Shown: piece by piece, positions 54,942-63,653 of the stretch
How positions within the stretch are numbered: the first letter of the stretch is position 1
Layout: each line of letters starts with the position of its first letter
Assembly: GCA_036494465.1 (NCBI GenBank)
Contig: DASXOJ010000181.1
Location: 6,216 to 70,215, forward strand
Direction of reading: 5' to 3'
DNA from: CAJCJE01 sp036494465
GTDB lineage: Bacteria > Actinomycetota > Actinomycetes > Mycobacteriales > Pseudonocardiaceae
Length of the DNA stretch: 64,000 nt
Position numbers and translations under genes: made by a program
The notes under the pieces: model-generated
The model's input: only the letters and a program-made list of their open reading frames with translations
Databases searched by the model: none
Told to the model about the DNA's origin: nothing

Positions 54942-56549
54942 CTACTGCCAGCCTCCCCAATAGTTGCCGACCGCGGTGGCAGCCGAACTGGCCGCACTGG
55001 ACACCGAGTTCGCGACCGAGCTGCCGTAGCTTTGCACGTTGTCCCACATCTTCGGCAGGTTGACTTCCACGTTACCGCCCACACTCGCGCCGAGCCCGAG
55101 CGCGGCACCCGCCTTGAAGTTGGCCTTGATGTCGCCGTTGTTCCAGGTCGCCTGACCGTCGAGCTGGGCGCCGATACCGGCCTGCAGCGACCCGTTCACG
55201 CCCGCCCCGAGCCCGCCGACGTCCGCGCTCGCGCTGCCGGAAACCTGCGCGCCCGCGAACGCGTTGAGGTGCGCCTCGACGCCGTTCGTGCCCGCGGTCA
55301 GGTGGCCCGCGAGGTCACCGCCAACGTACCCGTCCACTTTGCCGTCCGCGCCAAGCAAGCCATCCTGGTAGGTTCCGGAGGCGTTCGCGTCGACCAGGGT
55401 GCCCTTGAGGTCGCCGGAAAGCTGCAACTGTCCACCGTGGATGTTGGCGGACATGTTGTCGGTCAGCTGCGGGCCCGCGTCGAAGTCGGCCTTGCCGGAC
55501 ACCGTGCCGTACATGCCCATGTCGAGCTTGCCGCTGTCCTTGGCCTCGTAGCCGAGGCCGTTGTCTGCGCCGTTGTAGAGCGTCTGGTCGCCCGAGTTCC
55601 ACAGCGTGACATTGCTGTCGTGCAACAGTTTCGCGCCGGTGGACGCGTCCTCTGGCGGATCGGCGAGCGAGCCGAACGGCGTGTCCGCCTTGAGCGGCGC
55701 GCTGGTCGGCGAGAAGCCGTCGCTGGTGACCTTGTACCAGCCGGAGTTGGTGAACGCGGAGAACGCCGCCGACTTGGGTCTGCCGCGCCCGTCCAGCACG
55801 TCGTCCTCGTCGAACCAGTTCAGCGCGCCGAACTTGATGTTCTCCTCGTTCGGGTCCTTGCCGTAGGTCGACTTGTACCAGCTCTTGAACCAGGGCTGGT
55901 TCGCCAGCCACTTGTTGACGGCCTTCTTCTGCTCGAACTCGGTGTTGCCGAGTTTCTTCTTCTCCTCGTCGCTCTCTTCGCCTTCTTTTTCACCGGATTC
56001 CGCCGAGAGGCCGAAGATGCTGGCGAGGCTGGCGCCGAGCTGCTCGATGATCGAGGTCGCCGCGTTCACCGCCGACTGGCCGAGCTGCTGGGCGGCGTTG
56101 ATGAACGCCTTGACGGCGGCGGGCGCGGCTGCCGAGGATTCGGAGAGCAACTGGTTGGCGGCGCTGGTGAACTGGCTCAGCACACTGTCCATTGCGGACT
56201 TCGCGGTGGTCAGCGCGGTTGCCGCGCTGGTCAGCTTCTTGGCCTCCTGCACGAGGCTGTCGTGCACCGCGTCGAGCTGGGTGGCGAAGGTGCCGGTGGA
56301 GGTGCTGAACGCGTCGAACGCGGTGCCCTCCCACTGCGCGCCCAGGCCCTGCGCCTGCTGCTGCACGGTGCCTGCGACGCCGGAGAGGTTGTTCGCCTGG
56401 TCGGTCGCCGAGGTCGCGGCCGCGGTGAGCGCGGACGGGTCGCCCGTGACGACCTGCTGGCAGTTCTGCAATACGTTCTGGTAGTTGCGCAGGATGGAAC
56501 CGACCACACCGGACAGGTCGACCGTGCCGGAATCCGCGAGAACGCTCAT
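54942..56549 (-). CDS. Large WXG-type candidate ESX substrate with Gly-rich C-terminal domain
   Basis: A 535-residue protein without signal peptide. Residues about 1-175 form helices of WXG100/PPE type, with the turn GLGAQWEGTAFDAFSTSTGT (WxG). Residues about 178-200 are very acidic/basic (GEKEGEESDEEKKK), then a domain WLANQPWFKSWYKSTYGKDP. From about 365 to 510 there is a Gly/Ala/Asp-rich repeat-like region alternating strands (GYVGGDLAGHLTAG, GLGAGVNGSLQAGIGAQLDG). The C-terminal half is unlike known toxins I can name. First of the secreted-type candidates before the two PsbP-like genes. Confidence 0.75.
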   Translation of the reverse strand: MSVLADSGTVDLSGVVGSILRNYQNVLQNCQQVVTGDPSALTAAATSATDQANNLSGVAGTVQQQAQGLGAQWEGTAFDAFSTSTGTFATQLDAVHDSLVQEAKKLTSAATALTTAKSAMDSVLSQFTSAANQLLSESSAAAPAAVKAFINAAQQLGQSAVNAATSIIEQLGASLASIFGLSAESGEKEGEESDEEKKKLGNTEFEQKKAVNKWLANQPWFKSWYKSTYGKDPNEENIKFGALNWFDEDDVLDGRGRPKSAAFSAFTNSGWYKVTSDGFSPTSAPLKADTPFGSLADPPEDASTGAKLLHDSNVTLWNSGDQTLYNGADNGLGYEAKDSGKLDMGMYGTVSGKADFDAGPQLTDNMSANIHGGQLQLSGDLKGTLVDANASGTYQDGLLGADGKVDGYVGGDLAGHLTAGTNGVEAHLNAFAGAQVSGSASADVGGLGAGVNGSLQAGIGAQLDGQATWNNGDIKANFKAGAALGLGASVGGNVEVNLPKMWDNVQSYGSSVANSVSSAASSAATAVGNYWGGWQ

Positions 56550-56551
56550 GG

Positions 56552-57607
56552 TCAGCTCACCGAAACCGATCCGTCAGCGCCGATGTTGAGGTGTTCGGCG
56601 ACGTGGTCGCCGTTGATCGTGGTGTCCAGGTTGATGTTGGCGGCCTGACCGGCAGGCACCGAGACCGTGGTGGTGATGCCGTTGTCCGTCGTGGTCACCG
56701 AAACGTCCTGGCCGTTGCCGACCGGAGCGGTCGGCGCTGTCGGCGCGGTGGCGGGAGCGGTTGTCGCTGATGGGTCGACCGCGATCCAGCTGTCGGCCGG
56801 GTTGATGCTCGGCGTACCGCCCGGGGTGACCGAACCGGTCGTCGGGTAGTTGCCGGTCGTGCCGGTCGGCGTGCCCGTTGTCGTGCCGGTGTAGCCGTTC
56901 AGGGCGGCCGGGGTGTAGCCGGTGATCGCCTGCTGCCCGGCGCTGGTGGCGACCTGCGGCGGCGCCTGCGGCATGGTGATCGCCGGGGTGCTCACCGTCG
57001 GCGTTGTCGGCGTCGCGCCCGAGGTGGCCGCCGCGTTCGGACCCGCCGCCAGTTGCTCGATCTCGGTGATGATCTGCACGACCGTCGCGATCTCGGTGGC
57101 CAGCTTGCCCGCGCCCAACGCGCTGAGCAGACCCTCCACCGCGGTGATGAACGCGCGCAGCGCGGCACTGGTCGACGTGGCCAGCGCGACACCCGCGCTG
57201 TAGGTCCACGGGTTGGAGATCAGCCCGGCGACCGTCGGGTTCACCGAGGACACCACGCTGGTGTAGGCGGTCTGCGCGGACTTGACCATGGTGCCGGAGA
57301 TGCCGAGCAGCGCGGCGCCGCCCTCCACCGCCTTGATGATGTTCTGCAACGCCGAGAGCGAATCGGTGATCTTCTTGACCGCGGTCTCGGACGCCGCGCC
57401 GGACCACACCTGGCTCAGCGACTGACCGGCCTTGCTGAACTCCTCCAGCAGCGACGCGAACTGCGCGGCCTTGGCCAGTAGCCCGGTGGTGTGCTGCGCG
57501 ATCTGCTCGGGTTGCCCGGTGATGATCTGCGGCAGGATCGTGATCGGCCCGCCGCCGGCCGCCGCGATGTCCATCGCGCTGGAATTGGGGAACGCGAACA
57601 TGCTCAA
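56552..57607 (-). CDS. WXG/EspB-like candidate ESX substrate
   Basis: A 351-residue protein. The N-terminal 180 residues are helical with SQVWSGAASETAVKKITDSL (W-S-G turn), like WXG100, PPE or EspB proteins. A Thr/Pro-rich linker (about 195-300) leads to a small C-terminal beta part VSVTTTDNGITTTVSVPAGQ. No signal peptide. It ends two bases before the next substrate gene. Confidence 0.75.
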   Translation of the reverse strand: MSMFAFPNSSAMDIAAAGGGPITILPQIITGQPEQIAQHTTGLLAKAAQFASLLEEFSKAGQSLSQVWSGAASETAVKKITDSLSALQNIIKAVEGGAALLGISGTMVKSAQTAYTSVVSSVNPTVAGLISNPWTYSAGVALATSTSAALRAFITAVEGLLSALGAGKLATEIATVVQIITEIEQLAAGPNAAATSGATPTTPTVSTPAITMPQAPPQVATSAGQQAITGYTPAALNGYTGTTTGTPTGTTGNYPTTGSVTPGGTPSINPADSWIAVDPSATTAPATAPTAPTAPVGNGQDVSVTTTDNGITTTVSVPAGQAANINLDTTINGDHVAEHLNIGADGSVSVS

Positions 57608-57634
57608 GCGCCCTCTCTGTCCGTCCGGTGGGGA

Positions 57635-58399
57635 TCAGGCCGACATCGGCCGGTAGACCTGCAAGTTGGCCAGGCCACCGAAGTCCGGTTGGATCAGGCC
57701 GTTGTTGTAGAGCTGTCCGTTGTTGGCGACGATCCCGAGCATCGTGCTCTGGTCGGTCGCGGTGGTGCCGGGGTTGATCACCACCATGTCGCCGTTGTGC
57801 ACGCCACCGGGGATGTCGCCGAAGCCGCGGGCCGCACCCGAGTAGGTGCCGAGCACGCCGAGCGCGGCCTGGTGGTCGGGGCTGGCGTCCAGCCAGTTGG
57901 CGAACGCGGCTGGCGATCCGGTCGGCGCGCCGGTCGGGCCGCCGCCGGTCAGGCCGGACTGGTTGAGGTAACCGAGCACAGTGGACACCGAGTGCGGCGT
58001 GCCCGGCCCACCGACGCTGCCCGCGACCGCGCTGGTGGCCAGCGTGCTGGCCGCGCCGCCCGCCCAGATGCCGCTGCCGCTGGTCGTGGCAGTGTTGCCA
58101 CCATATGAGGCGGCGGCCGCCTGGTCAGCGGTGTCGTAGCCCTCGACGCTGCGCTGCACCAGGTTGTTCACCTGCGTCATCAGGTTCAGCAGGTTCTTCA
58201 GCGCGGTGATCTGCTGGGCCTGCATGGCGGTGTTGGCGGAGGCGACCGCGCTGCCGATGGTCGCGAACGAGGTCGGTGGCACGATCATGGTTTCCAGTTC
58301 CATGACGGTGTTGACCGCCTGCATGATGAGTCCGCCGACATTGCCGACCGACGACCGGACTGCCTCCGGCGCGACAACGTACTGTCCAGCGGACGTCAT
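57635..58399 (-). CDS. EspC-like candidate ESX substrate with YxxxD signal
   Basis: A 254-residue protein. Residues 1-95 are helical: QYVVAPEAVRSSVGNVGGLI, a short loop around PPTSFATIGSAVASANTAMQ, and a second helix ending VEGYDTADQAAAASYGG. YDTAD is a YxxxD type VII signal in the expected place right after helix two. The remaining 150 residues (ANWLDASPDHQAALGVLG, HNGDMVVINPGTTATDQS) are of unknown kind. GGAG precedes the ATG at 58399. First gene of the minus-strand operon. Confidence 0.78.
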   Translation of the reverse strand: MTSAGQYVVAPEAVRSSVGNVGGLIMQAVNTVMELETMIVPPTSFATIGSAVASANTAMQAQQITALKNLLNLMTQVNNLVQRSVEGYDTADQAAAASYGGNTATTSGSGIWAGGAASTLATSAVAGSVGGPGTPHSVSTVLGYLNQSGLTGGGPTGAPTGSPAAFANWLDASPDHQAALGVLGTYSGAARGFGDIPGGVHNGDMVVINPGTTATDQSTMLGIVANNGQLYNNGLIQPDFGGLANLQVYRPMSA

Positions 58400-58479
58400 G
58401 GTGGCTCCTCGCTTCACGCGAACAAGGGGTCGGGAATACCTGCGATAAGCAGCCTAAATTTGTGGGCCGACCTGGCCGG

Positions 58480-58585
58480 ACGGCAAAAGTACCCACCGCG
58501 CGGGCGGTTGATTTCCCCCAAATACCCACGGTGCCCGCAGGAGTTTTTATCGGTCTGTCACCAAGGCACGGCAAAAGTACCCACC
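58480..58585. repeat. Direct repeats between the divergent ESX operons
   Basis: ACGGCAAAAGTACCCACC occurs exactly twice, at 58480-58497 and 58568-58585. A weaker copy CCAAATACCCACGG lies at about 58518-58531. The T of TACCCAC falls at 58490, 58523 and 58578: steps of 33 and 55 bases, both multiples of 11. Likely regulator sites. Confidence 0.65.
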
Positions 58586-58651
58586 ACGGGGCGGCGACAT
58601 CTCGCCAGAATCGGCCCGGTATGCCCTCGACGCCGTCAGGAGCCTTCCGCA

Positions 58652-61600
58652 GTGACCTCGCCCAGCAGCCAGGGGACATCGCCAGCGCGACGCGAACGGC
58701 GCGCCGCCGTGCCGGAGACGCCGACCGGCGAAATCCTGTTGCAGTCCCCGCCGTTGCTGCCCAAGGGCTCCAACTCCGGCGCCATGCAGATGCTGTTCTT
58801 CCTGCCGATGATGCTCGGGATGGGCGCGATGTCGTTCATCTACATCGGTCGCAGCGGCGGCGCCATGACCTACATCTTCGGCGCGTTGTTCGCGTCGTCC
58901 ATGCTGGGTATGATCATCATGTCGCTGGCGCGCGGCGGCACCGCGAAGAAGGCGCAGATCAACGAGGAGCGCCGCGACTACCAGCGTTATCTCTCCGGTC
59001 TGCGGCAACAGGTCCGCGACGTCGCCGAGGATCAGCGCTCGACGCTGCTCGCGTCGCAACCCGATCCGGACGATCTCTGGGCGGTGATCGAACGCGGCAG
59101 GCTGTGGGAGCGTCGCCGCTACGACCCGGATTTCGGCCGGGTCCGGATCGGCACCGGCCCGCAGCGCCTGGCCACCCCACTGCGCGCGCCGCAGACCGCG
59201 CCGCTGGAGGACCTCGACCCGGTCTCGTCGACCGCGCTGCGCCACTTCATCCGCGCCTACGCGACCGTGTCGGACCTGCCGGTCGCGGTGTCGCTGCGCT
59301 CCTTCGCCCAGCTCGACGTGAGCGGTGACCGCCGCGCCGTGCTGGACCTGGTGCGCTCGTTGCTGGCCCAGCTCGCCGCCTTCCACTCCCCGGACGACCT
59401 GCGCATCGGCCTGTGCCTGGCGGTCGACCGGAACAAGGACTGGGAATGGGCGAAGTGGCTGCCGCACGCGCAGGCGACACCGACCAAGGAGGACAGCAGC
59501 ACCGACGCGGCGGGCACCGCGCGCCTGGTCGCGGACAACCTGACCGCGCTGGCCGAACTGTTCGGACCGGACCTGGGCGAACGCCCGATGTTCAGCAAGT
59601 CCACCGCGCTCGGTTTCGACTACCGGCACCTGGTGGTGATCGTGGACGGTGGCGACCTCTCCGGTGACACCGTTCTGGTGCCGAGCAGCGGCCGGTACGC
59701 GGTGACGATGATCGACGTCAGCGGGTCGGCGCCGCCGCGCAACCCGCCGTCGAACACGCTGTGCCTGCACATCGCGCACGACAAGGTCGGCATGGTGGTC
59801 GGCACCGACGACGAGCAGCGGATCAACCTGCTCGGCACCGGTGACAGGGTCGATCCCGCGTCGGCGGAAGCGCTGGCCCGCCAACTCACTCCGCTCTACC
59901 GCGCCGCGCCGGTGATGACCGAGTCGCCGATGGCCAACGCGCTGAGCCTGCCCGGCCTGCTCGGCATCGGCGACGCGCGCGACCTGGACACCGACCTCAC
60001 CTGGCAGCGCCGCCCACCGCGCAACCGGCTGCGCCTCCCGATCGGCGTCGACCCCGAAGGACGTCCGGTCGAACTGGACATCAAGGAGTCGGCAGAAGGC
60101 GGCATGGGCCCGCACGGACTGGTGATCGGCGCGACCGGTTCCGGCAAGAGCGAACTGCTGCGCACCCTGGTCACCGGGCTGGCCGCGACGCACTCGTCCG
60201 AGGCGGTCAACCTGGCGCTGATCGACTTCAAGGGTGGCGCCACCTTCGCCGGGATGGCGGAACTCCCGCACACCTGCGCGGTCATCACCAACCTCTCCGA
60301 CGACCTTGCCCTGGTCGACCGGATGGGCGACGCGATCAACGGCGAGGTCAACCGGCGCCAGGAACTGCTGCGCTCGGCAGGCAACTTCGCGTCCGTGCGC
60401 GACTACGAGAAGGCCAGAATGGACGGCGCGGACCTGACGCCGTTGCCGTCGTTGCTGGTCATCATCGACGAGTTCTCCGAACTGCTGTCCAGCCGCCCCG
60501 ACTTCATCGACCTGTTCGTGATGATCGGCCGCCTCGGCCGTTCGCTCGCCATTCACCTGTTGCTTGCTTCGCAGCGTCTTGAGGAGGGCCGACTGCGCGG
60601 CCTGGACTCGCACCTGTCCTACCGGATCGGTCTGCGCACGTTCTCCGCTGCGGAAAGCCGCACCGTGCTCGGTGTCGCGGACGCGTACACGCTGCCGCCG
60701 GTGCCGGGTTCGGCGTACCTGAAGTTCGACACCGAATCGCTGGTCCGCCTGCGCGCCGCCTACGTCTCCGGTGAACTGCCCGCGCGCGGGCACCAGATCG
60801 GCGGCTTGGGGCCGAGCGGGCAGGAGTTCGCGCTGCCGTTCACGCTGGGCCGGGTGCGCGCGCCGCGCCAGCCTGCCGAGTCCGCGGTGACCATGCCCGC
60901 GTTGCGCGGCGTGATCACCGAACCGGCCGGTGACACGATCATGGGCGCGATGGTGTCCAGAATGGTCGGCCACGGCCCGGCCGCGCACCAGATCTGGTTG
61001 CCGCCGCTGGACGAACCGCCCGCCCTGGACCAACTGCTCACCCCGCTCGGCGTCGACGAGAAACGCGGTCTGTGCCCGGTCGGCTGGGGCGGCAACGGCC
61101 GGCTGATCGTGCCGATCGCGATCGTGGACAAGCCGTTCGAGCAACGCCGCGACCTGCTCTGGGCCGATCTCTCGGGCGCGGCAGGGCACGCGATCGTGGT
61201 CGGCGCACCGCAGAGCGGCAAGAGCACCCTGCTGCGCACGCTGCTCTGCTCGATCGCGGTCACCCACACGCCCGCCGAGGCCCAGTTCTTCCTGCTCGAC
61301 ATGGGCGGCGGCGCGCTCGGTTCGATCGCCGGCCTGCCGCACGTCTCCGGCTACGCGACCAGGCGCGACCCGAACCGGGCGCGCCGGGTCGTCGCCGAAG
61401 CGGTCACCCTGCTCGCGCAACGGGAACAGTTCTTCGCCACCAACGGCATCGACTCGGCGGCGGCGTTCCGGCAGCGCCGCGCCGATCTGCAGGAGAGCGA
61501 CGGTGAGGGCCGCGAGTTCGGCGACGTGTTCGTGGTCGTCGACGACTGGACCACACTGCGGCACGAGTACGAACAGCTCGACGAGGCCATCACCAACCTG

Positions 61601-62719
61601 GCCGCGCGCGGCCTCGGGTTCGGCATCCACGTGATCGTGTCGGCGAACTCGTGGATGGGCGTGCGGGCCCCGCTGCGCGACGCGATCGGCACCCGGTTCG
61701 AACTGCGCCTCGGCGACCCGGCCGACTCCTCGATCGACCGCAGAGCCGCCATGAACGTACCTGCCGACGCACCCGGCCGTGGCCTGACCAAAGACAAACT
61801 GCACTTCCTCACCGCGCTCCCCCGCATCGACGGCAAACAGCTGCCATCGACGATGGGCGACGGCACCCAGGACCTGGTCAAACGCATCCGCGAGGGCTGG
61901 ACCGGCGCGCCTGCGCCTGCGGTCCGCCTGCTGCCCGGTCGCGTCCCACTGTCCGCAATAGACAGAGAGGCGCCGCCGACCCGGCGCTCGATCCCGATCG
62001 GCATCGCCGAACACGACCTCAAACCGGTCTACCTGGACTTCACCACCGACCCGCACTTCATCGCGTTCGGGGACGTCGAATCCGGCAAGTCCGGGCTGCT
62101 GCGCGGCATCGCCACCGGCATCATGCGCCGCTACACCGCGCAGGAGAGCGCCATCATCGTGGTCGACTACCGGCGTGGTCTGCTCGACGCGGTCACCGGC
62201 GACCACCTGCTCGGCTACGCGGGCGCGGAACCCGTCCTCACCGGACTCGTCGAACAGGTCACGGCCGGTATGCAGACCCGGTTGCCCGGTCCGGACGTCA
62301 CCGCCGAGGCGCTGCGCACCCGGAGTTGGTGGCATGGCCCGGAAGTGTTCGTGCTCGTCGACGACTACGAGCTGGTCGCCACCGCGGGCCGCAACCCGTT
62401 GGCACCGTTGCTGGAATACCTGCCGCAGGCCCGCGACATCGGCCTGCACCTGGTCGTGGCCAGAGCCAGCGGCGGCGCGGCTCGGTCCATGTTCGACCCG
62501 ATGCTGCAACGCGTCCGTGAACTCGGTTCGCCCGGCATGCTGCTCTCCGGCAGCAAAGAGGAGGGTCCGTTGCTCGGTGACGTCAAAGCCAGCCCGCAGC
62601 CGCCTGGACGCGGTTCGCTGGTGCGCAGGCGCACCGGTTCCATGCTGGTCCAGATCGCTTGGCAGGAACCGAGTTCAACAGCGGATGAACACAAGGCCGA
62701 GGTGGGTATCGGTGGGTAA
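58652..62719 (+). CDS. eccC: Type VII secretion ATPase EccC (fused, three ATPase domains)
   Basis: A 1355-residue EccC. Two transmembrane helices lie at about 45-95 (MQMLFFLPMMLGMGAMSFIY, FGALFASSMLGMIIMSLA). Three FtsK/SpoIIIE domains follow with Walker A GATGSGKSELL (about 493), GAPQSGKSTLL (about 850) and GDVESGKSGLL (about 1139), and Walker B LLVIIDEFSELL, VFVVVDDWTTLR and VFVLVDDYELV. It is the motor that recognises YxxxD/E substrates. GTG at 58652 with AGGAG nine bases upstream. Unlike mycobacterial ESX-1, EccCa and EccCb are one protein. Confidence 0.95.
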   Translation: MTSPSSQGTSPARRERRAAVPETPTGEILLQSPPLLPKGSNSGAMQMLFFLPMMLGMGAMSFIYIGRSGGAMTYIFGALFASSMLGMIIMSLARGGTAKKAQINEERRDYQRYLSGLRQQVRDVAEDQRSTLLASQPDPDDLWAVIERGRLWERRRYDPDFGRVRIGTGPQRLATPLRAPQTAPLEDLDPVSSTALRHFIRAYATVSDLPVAVSLRSFAQLDVSGDRRAVLDLVRSLLAQLAAFHSPDDLRIGLCLAVDRNKDWEWAKWLPHAQATPTKEDSSTDAAGTARLVADNLTALAELFGPDLGERPMFSKSTALGFDYRHLVVIVDGGDLSGDTVLVPSSGRYAVTMIDVSGSAPPRNPPSNTLCLHIAHDKVGMVVGTDDEQRINLLGTGDRVDPASAEALARQLTPLYRAAPVMTESPMANALSLPGLLGIGDARDLDTDLTWQRRPPRNRLRLPIGVDPEGRPVELDIKESAEGGMGPHGLVIGATGSGKSELLRTLVTGLAATHSSEAVNLALIDFKGGATFAGMAELPHTCAVITNLSDDLALVDRMGDAINGEVNRRQELLRSAGNFASVRDYEKARMDGADLTPLPSLLVIIDEFSELLSSRPDFIDLFVMIGRLGRSLAIHLLLASQRLEEGRLRGLDSHLSYRIGLRTFSAAESRTVLGVADAYTLPPVPGSAYLKFDTESLVRLRAAYVSGELPARGHQIGGLGPSGQEFALPFTLGRVRAPRQPAESAVTMPALRGVITEPAGDTIMGAMVSRMVGHGPAAHQIWLPPLDEPPALDQLLTPLGVDEKRGLCPVGWGGNGRLIVPIAIVDKPFEQRRDLLWADLSGAAGHAIVVGAPQSGKSTLLRTLLCSIAVTHTPAEAQFFLLDMGGGALGSIAGLPHVSGYATRRDPNRARRVVAEAVTLLAQREQFFATNGIDSAAAFRQRRADLQESDGEGREFGDVFVVVDDWTTLRHEYEQLDEAITNLAARGLGFGIHVIVSANSWMGVRAPLRDAIGTRFELRLGDPADSSIDRRAAMNVPADAPGRGLTKDKLHFLTALPRIDGKQLPSTMGDGTQDLVKRIREGWTGAPAPAVRLLPGRVPLSAIDREAPPTRRSIPIGIAEHDLKPVYLDFTTDPHFIAFGDVESGKSGLLRGIATGIMRRYTAQESAIIVVDYRRGLLDAVTGDHLLGYAGAEPVLTGLVEQVTAGMQTRLPGPDVTAEALRTRSWWHGPEVFVLVDDYELVATAGRNPLAPLLEYLPQARDIGLHLVVARASGGAARSMFDPMLQRVRELGSPGMLLSGSKEEGPLLGDVKASPQPPGRGSLVRRRTGSMLVQIAWQEPSSTADEHKAEVGIGG

Positions 62720-62721
62720 TA

Positions 62722-62751
62722 GTGCCGCCATTTCAACCGGCACTTGTGCCG
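62722..62751 (+). promoter_or_regulatory. Competing hairpins after eccC
   Basis: GTGCCG (62722-62727), CGGCAC (62738-62743) and GTGCCG (62746-62751): the middle arm can pair with either outer one. It lies between the eccC stop and esx genes and may slow or end transcription; no long T run follows. Confidence 0.35.
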
Positions 62752-62855
62752 TTTGCGGGCAGTCGATGATTTTCTAGTGTTCAACATGGCAAGACGCGCG
62801 GGGCTCGAACCGGCCCCGACGACCAACCAGGCGAGAAAGAGGAGGTGGCCCACCC

Positions 62856-63209
62856 GTGACTGGTGGCTCAGGTTACAAGATCGATGCCGCGTCCATGACC
62901 CGTGCGGTCCAGGGCTTCTCGGAGTCGGCAGCCAACGCCAAGAAGACGATGAGCGACCTGGAGAACGAACTGGTCGCCACTCTGAGCAGCTACGCGGGCG
63001 ACCAGGCTACCGCCTTCTGGCAGTTGCACACCCAGTTGCAGGAGAAGATGCAGCAGGCGAGCAACGAACTGGACCAGATGTCCAGCCTGGTCAACAGCAG
63101 CAACACCAACTACAACAGCGGAGACTCGCAGGCACAGCAGAGCTTCCGCACGGTGGCCAGCAACCTGAGCTCCGGCGGTGCTGTCCTCAACCGGATCATC
63201 GGCGCCTGA
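62856..63209 (+). CDS. WXG100-family protein (EsxB/CFP-10 type) with YxxxD signal
   Basis: A 117-residue helical hairpin protein. The turn reads LSSYAGDQATAFWQLHTQLQ, with Tyr-Ala-Gly where WxG is usual. NYNSGDSQAQQSF after helix two contains YNSGD, a YxxxD secretion signal. So it is the CFP-10-like partner that EccC would recognise. GTG start preceded by AGGAGGTGG. Followed 57 bases later by its likely partner. Confidence 0.88.
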   Translation: MTGGSGYKIDAASMTRAVQGFSESAANAKKTMSDLENELVATLSSYAGDQATAFWQLHTQLQEKMQQASNELDQMSSLVNSSNTNYNSGDSQAQQSFRTVASNLSSGGAVLNRIIGA

Positions 63210-63229
63210 TCGTTTCGCACGGTCAGCAC

Positions 63230-63244
63230 TACCAACGGTTGGTA
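63230..63244. promoter_or_regulatory. Palindrome before the second WXG100 gene
   Basis: TACCAAC, G, GTTGGTA is a perfect 7-1-7 inverted repeat 22 bases before the start at 63267. As RNA it could fold into a small hairpin. The arms resemble the TetR-type site at 3875-3890. Confidence 0.4.
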
Positions 63245-63266
63245 TTAGAGAAGGGGACCAGCAGCA

Positions 63267-63566
63267 ATGGCAGATCAGATCAGCGTCAACTTCGCCTCGT
63301 TGCAGGCCGGTTCGCAGGCGCTGTCGGTCAAGGCGACCGCGTTGAACACCTGCTTGCAGGACCTGCAGAGCAACCTGGCTCCGCTGAAGGAGAACTGGTA
63401 CGCCTCCGGCAGTTCCGCCGGTGACGCCGCCCAGCAGTGCGAGACCCGGCTGCGCTCGGCGACGAACGACATCATCGGCATCATCGCGCAGTTCTCGCAG
63501 AAGGTGTCCGAGGCGCACGACCAGCAGTACGCGTTGGAGCAGCGCAACACCAGCTACTTCGCCTGA
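63267..63566 (+). CDS. WXG100-family protein (EsxA/ESAT-6 type)
   Basis: A 99-residue helical hairpin protein: VNFASLQAGSQALSVKATAL, turn LKENWYASGSSAGDAAQQCE (Trp followed by a shifted Gly), helix NDIIGIIAQFSQKVSEAHDQ. No YxxxD signal at the end (QRNTSYFA), so it would be carried by its partner, as ESAT-6 is by CFP-10. AGAAGGGG lies about ten bases before the ATG. Confidence 0.88.
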   Translation: MADQISVNFASLQAGSQALSVKATALNTCLQDLQSNLAPLKENWYASGSSAGDAAQQCETRLRSATNDIIGIIAQFSQKVSEAHDQQYALEQRNTSYFA

Positions 63567-63576
63567 TCGTTTTCCA

Positions 63577-63620
63577 CCCGTTGGCGGAGGGATCGACACG
63601 TCCCTCCGTCGGCGGGTTTT
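63577..63620 (+). terminator. Strong hairpin with T run after the WXG100 pair
   Basis: The arms 63577-63592 (CCCGTTGGCGGAGGGA) and 63601-63616 (TCCCTCCGTCGGCGGG) pair over 16 bp with three G-U pairs and an 8-base loop, followed by TTTT. It should end or reduce transcription between the WXG100 genes and the next gene. Confidence 0.75.
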
Positions 63621-63653
63621 CGAGCGCCAGCCTACGGGGAGGCCACGGGTCCC

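Noticed and set aside
62780..62830. tRNA-like 3' end on the minus strand (GGTTCGAGCCCC followed by GCGTCTTGCCA)
   Set aside because: It has a T-loop-like sequence and a CCA end, but the T stem has a mismatch and no anticodon or D arm can be built upstream. It could be an old attachment-site remnant, but one fragment without an integrase is not enough.
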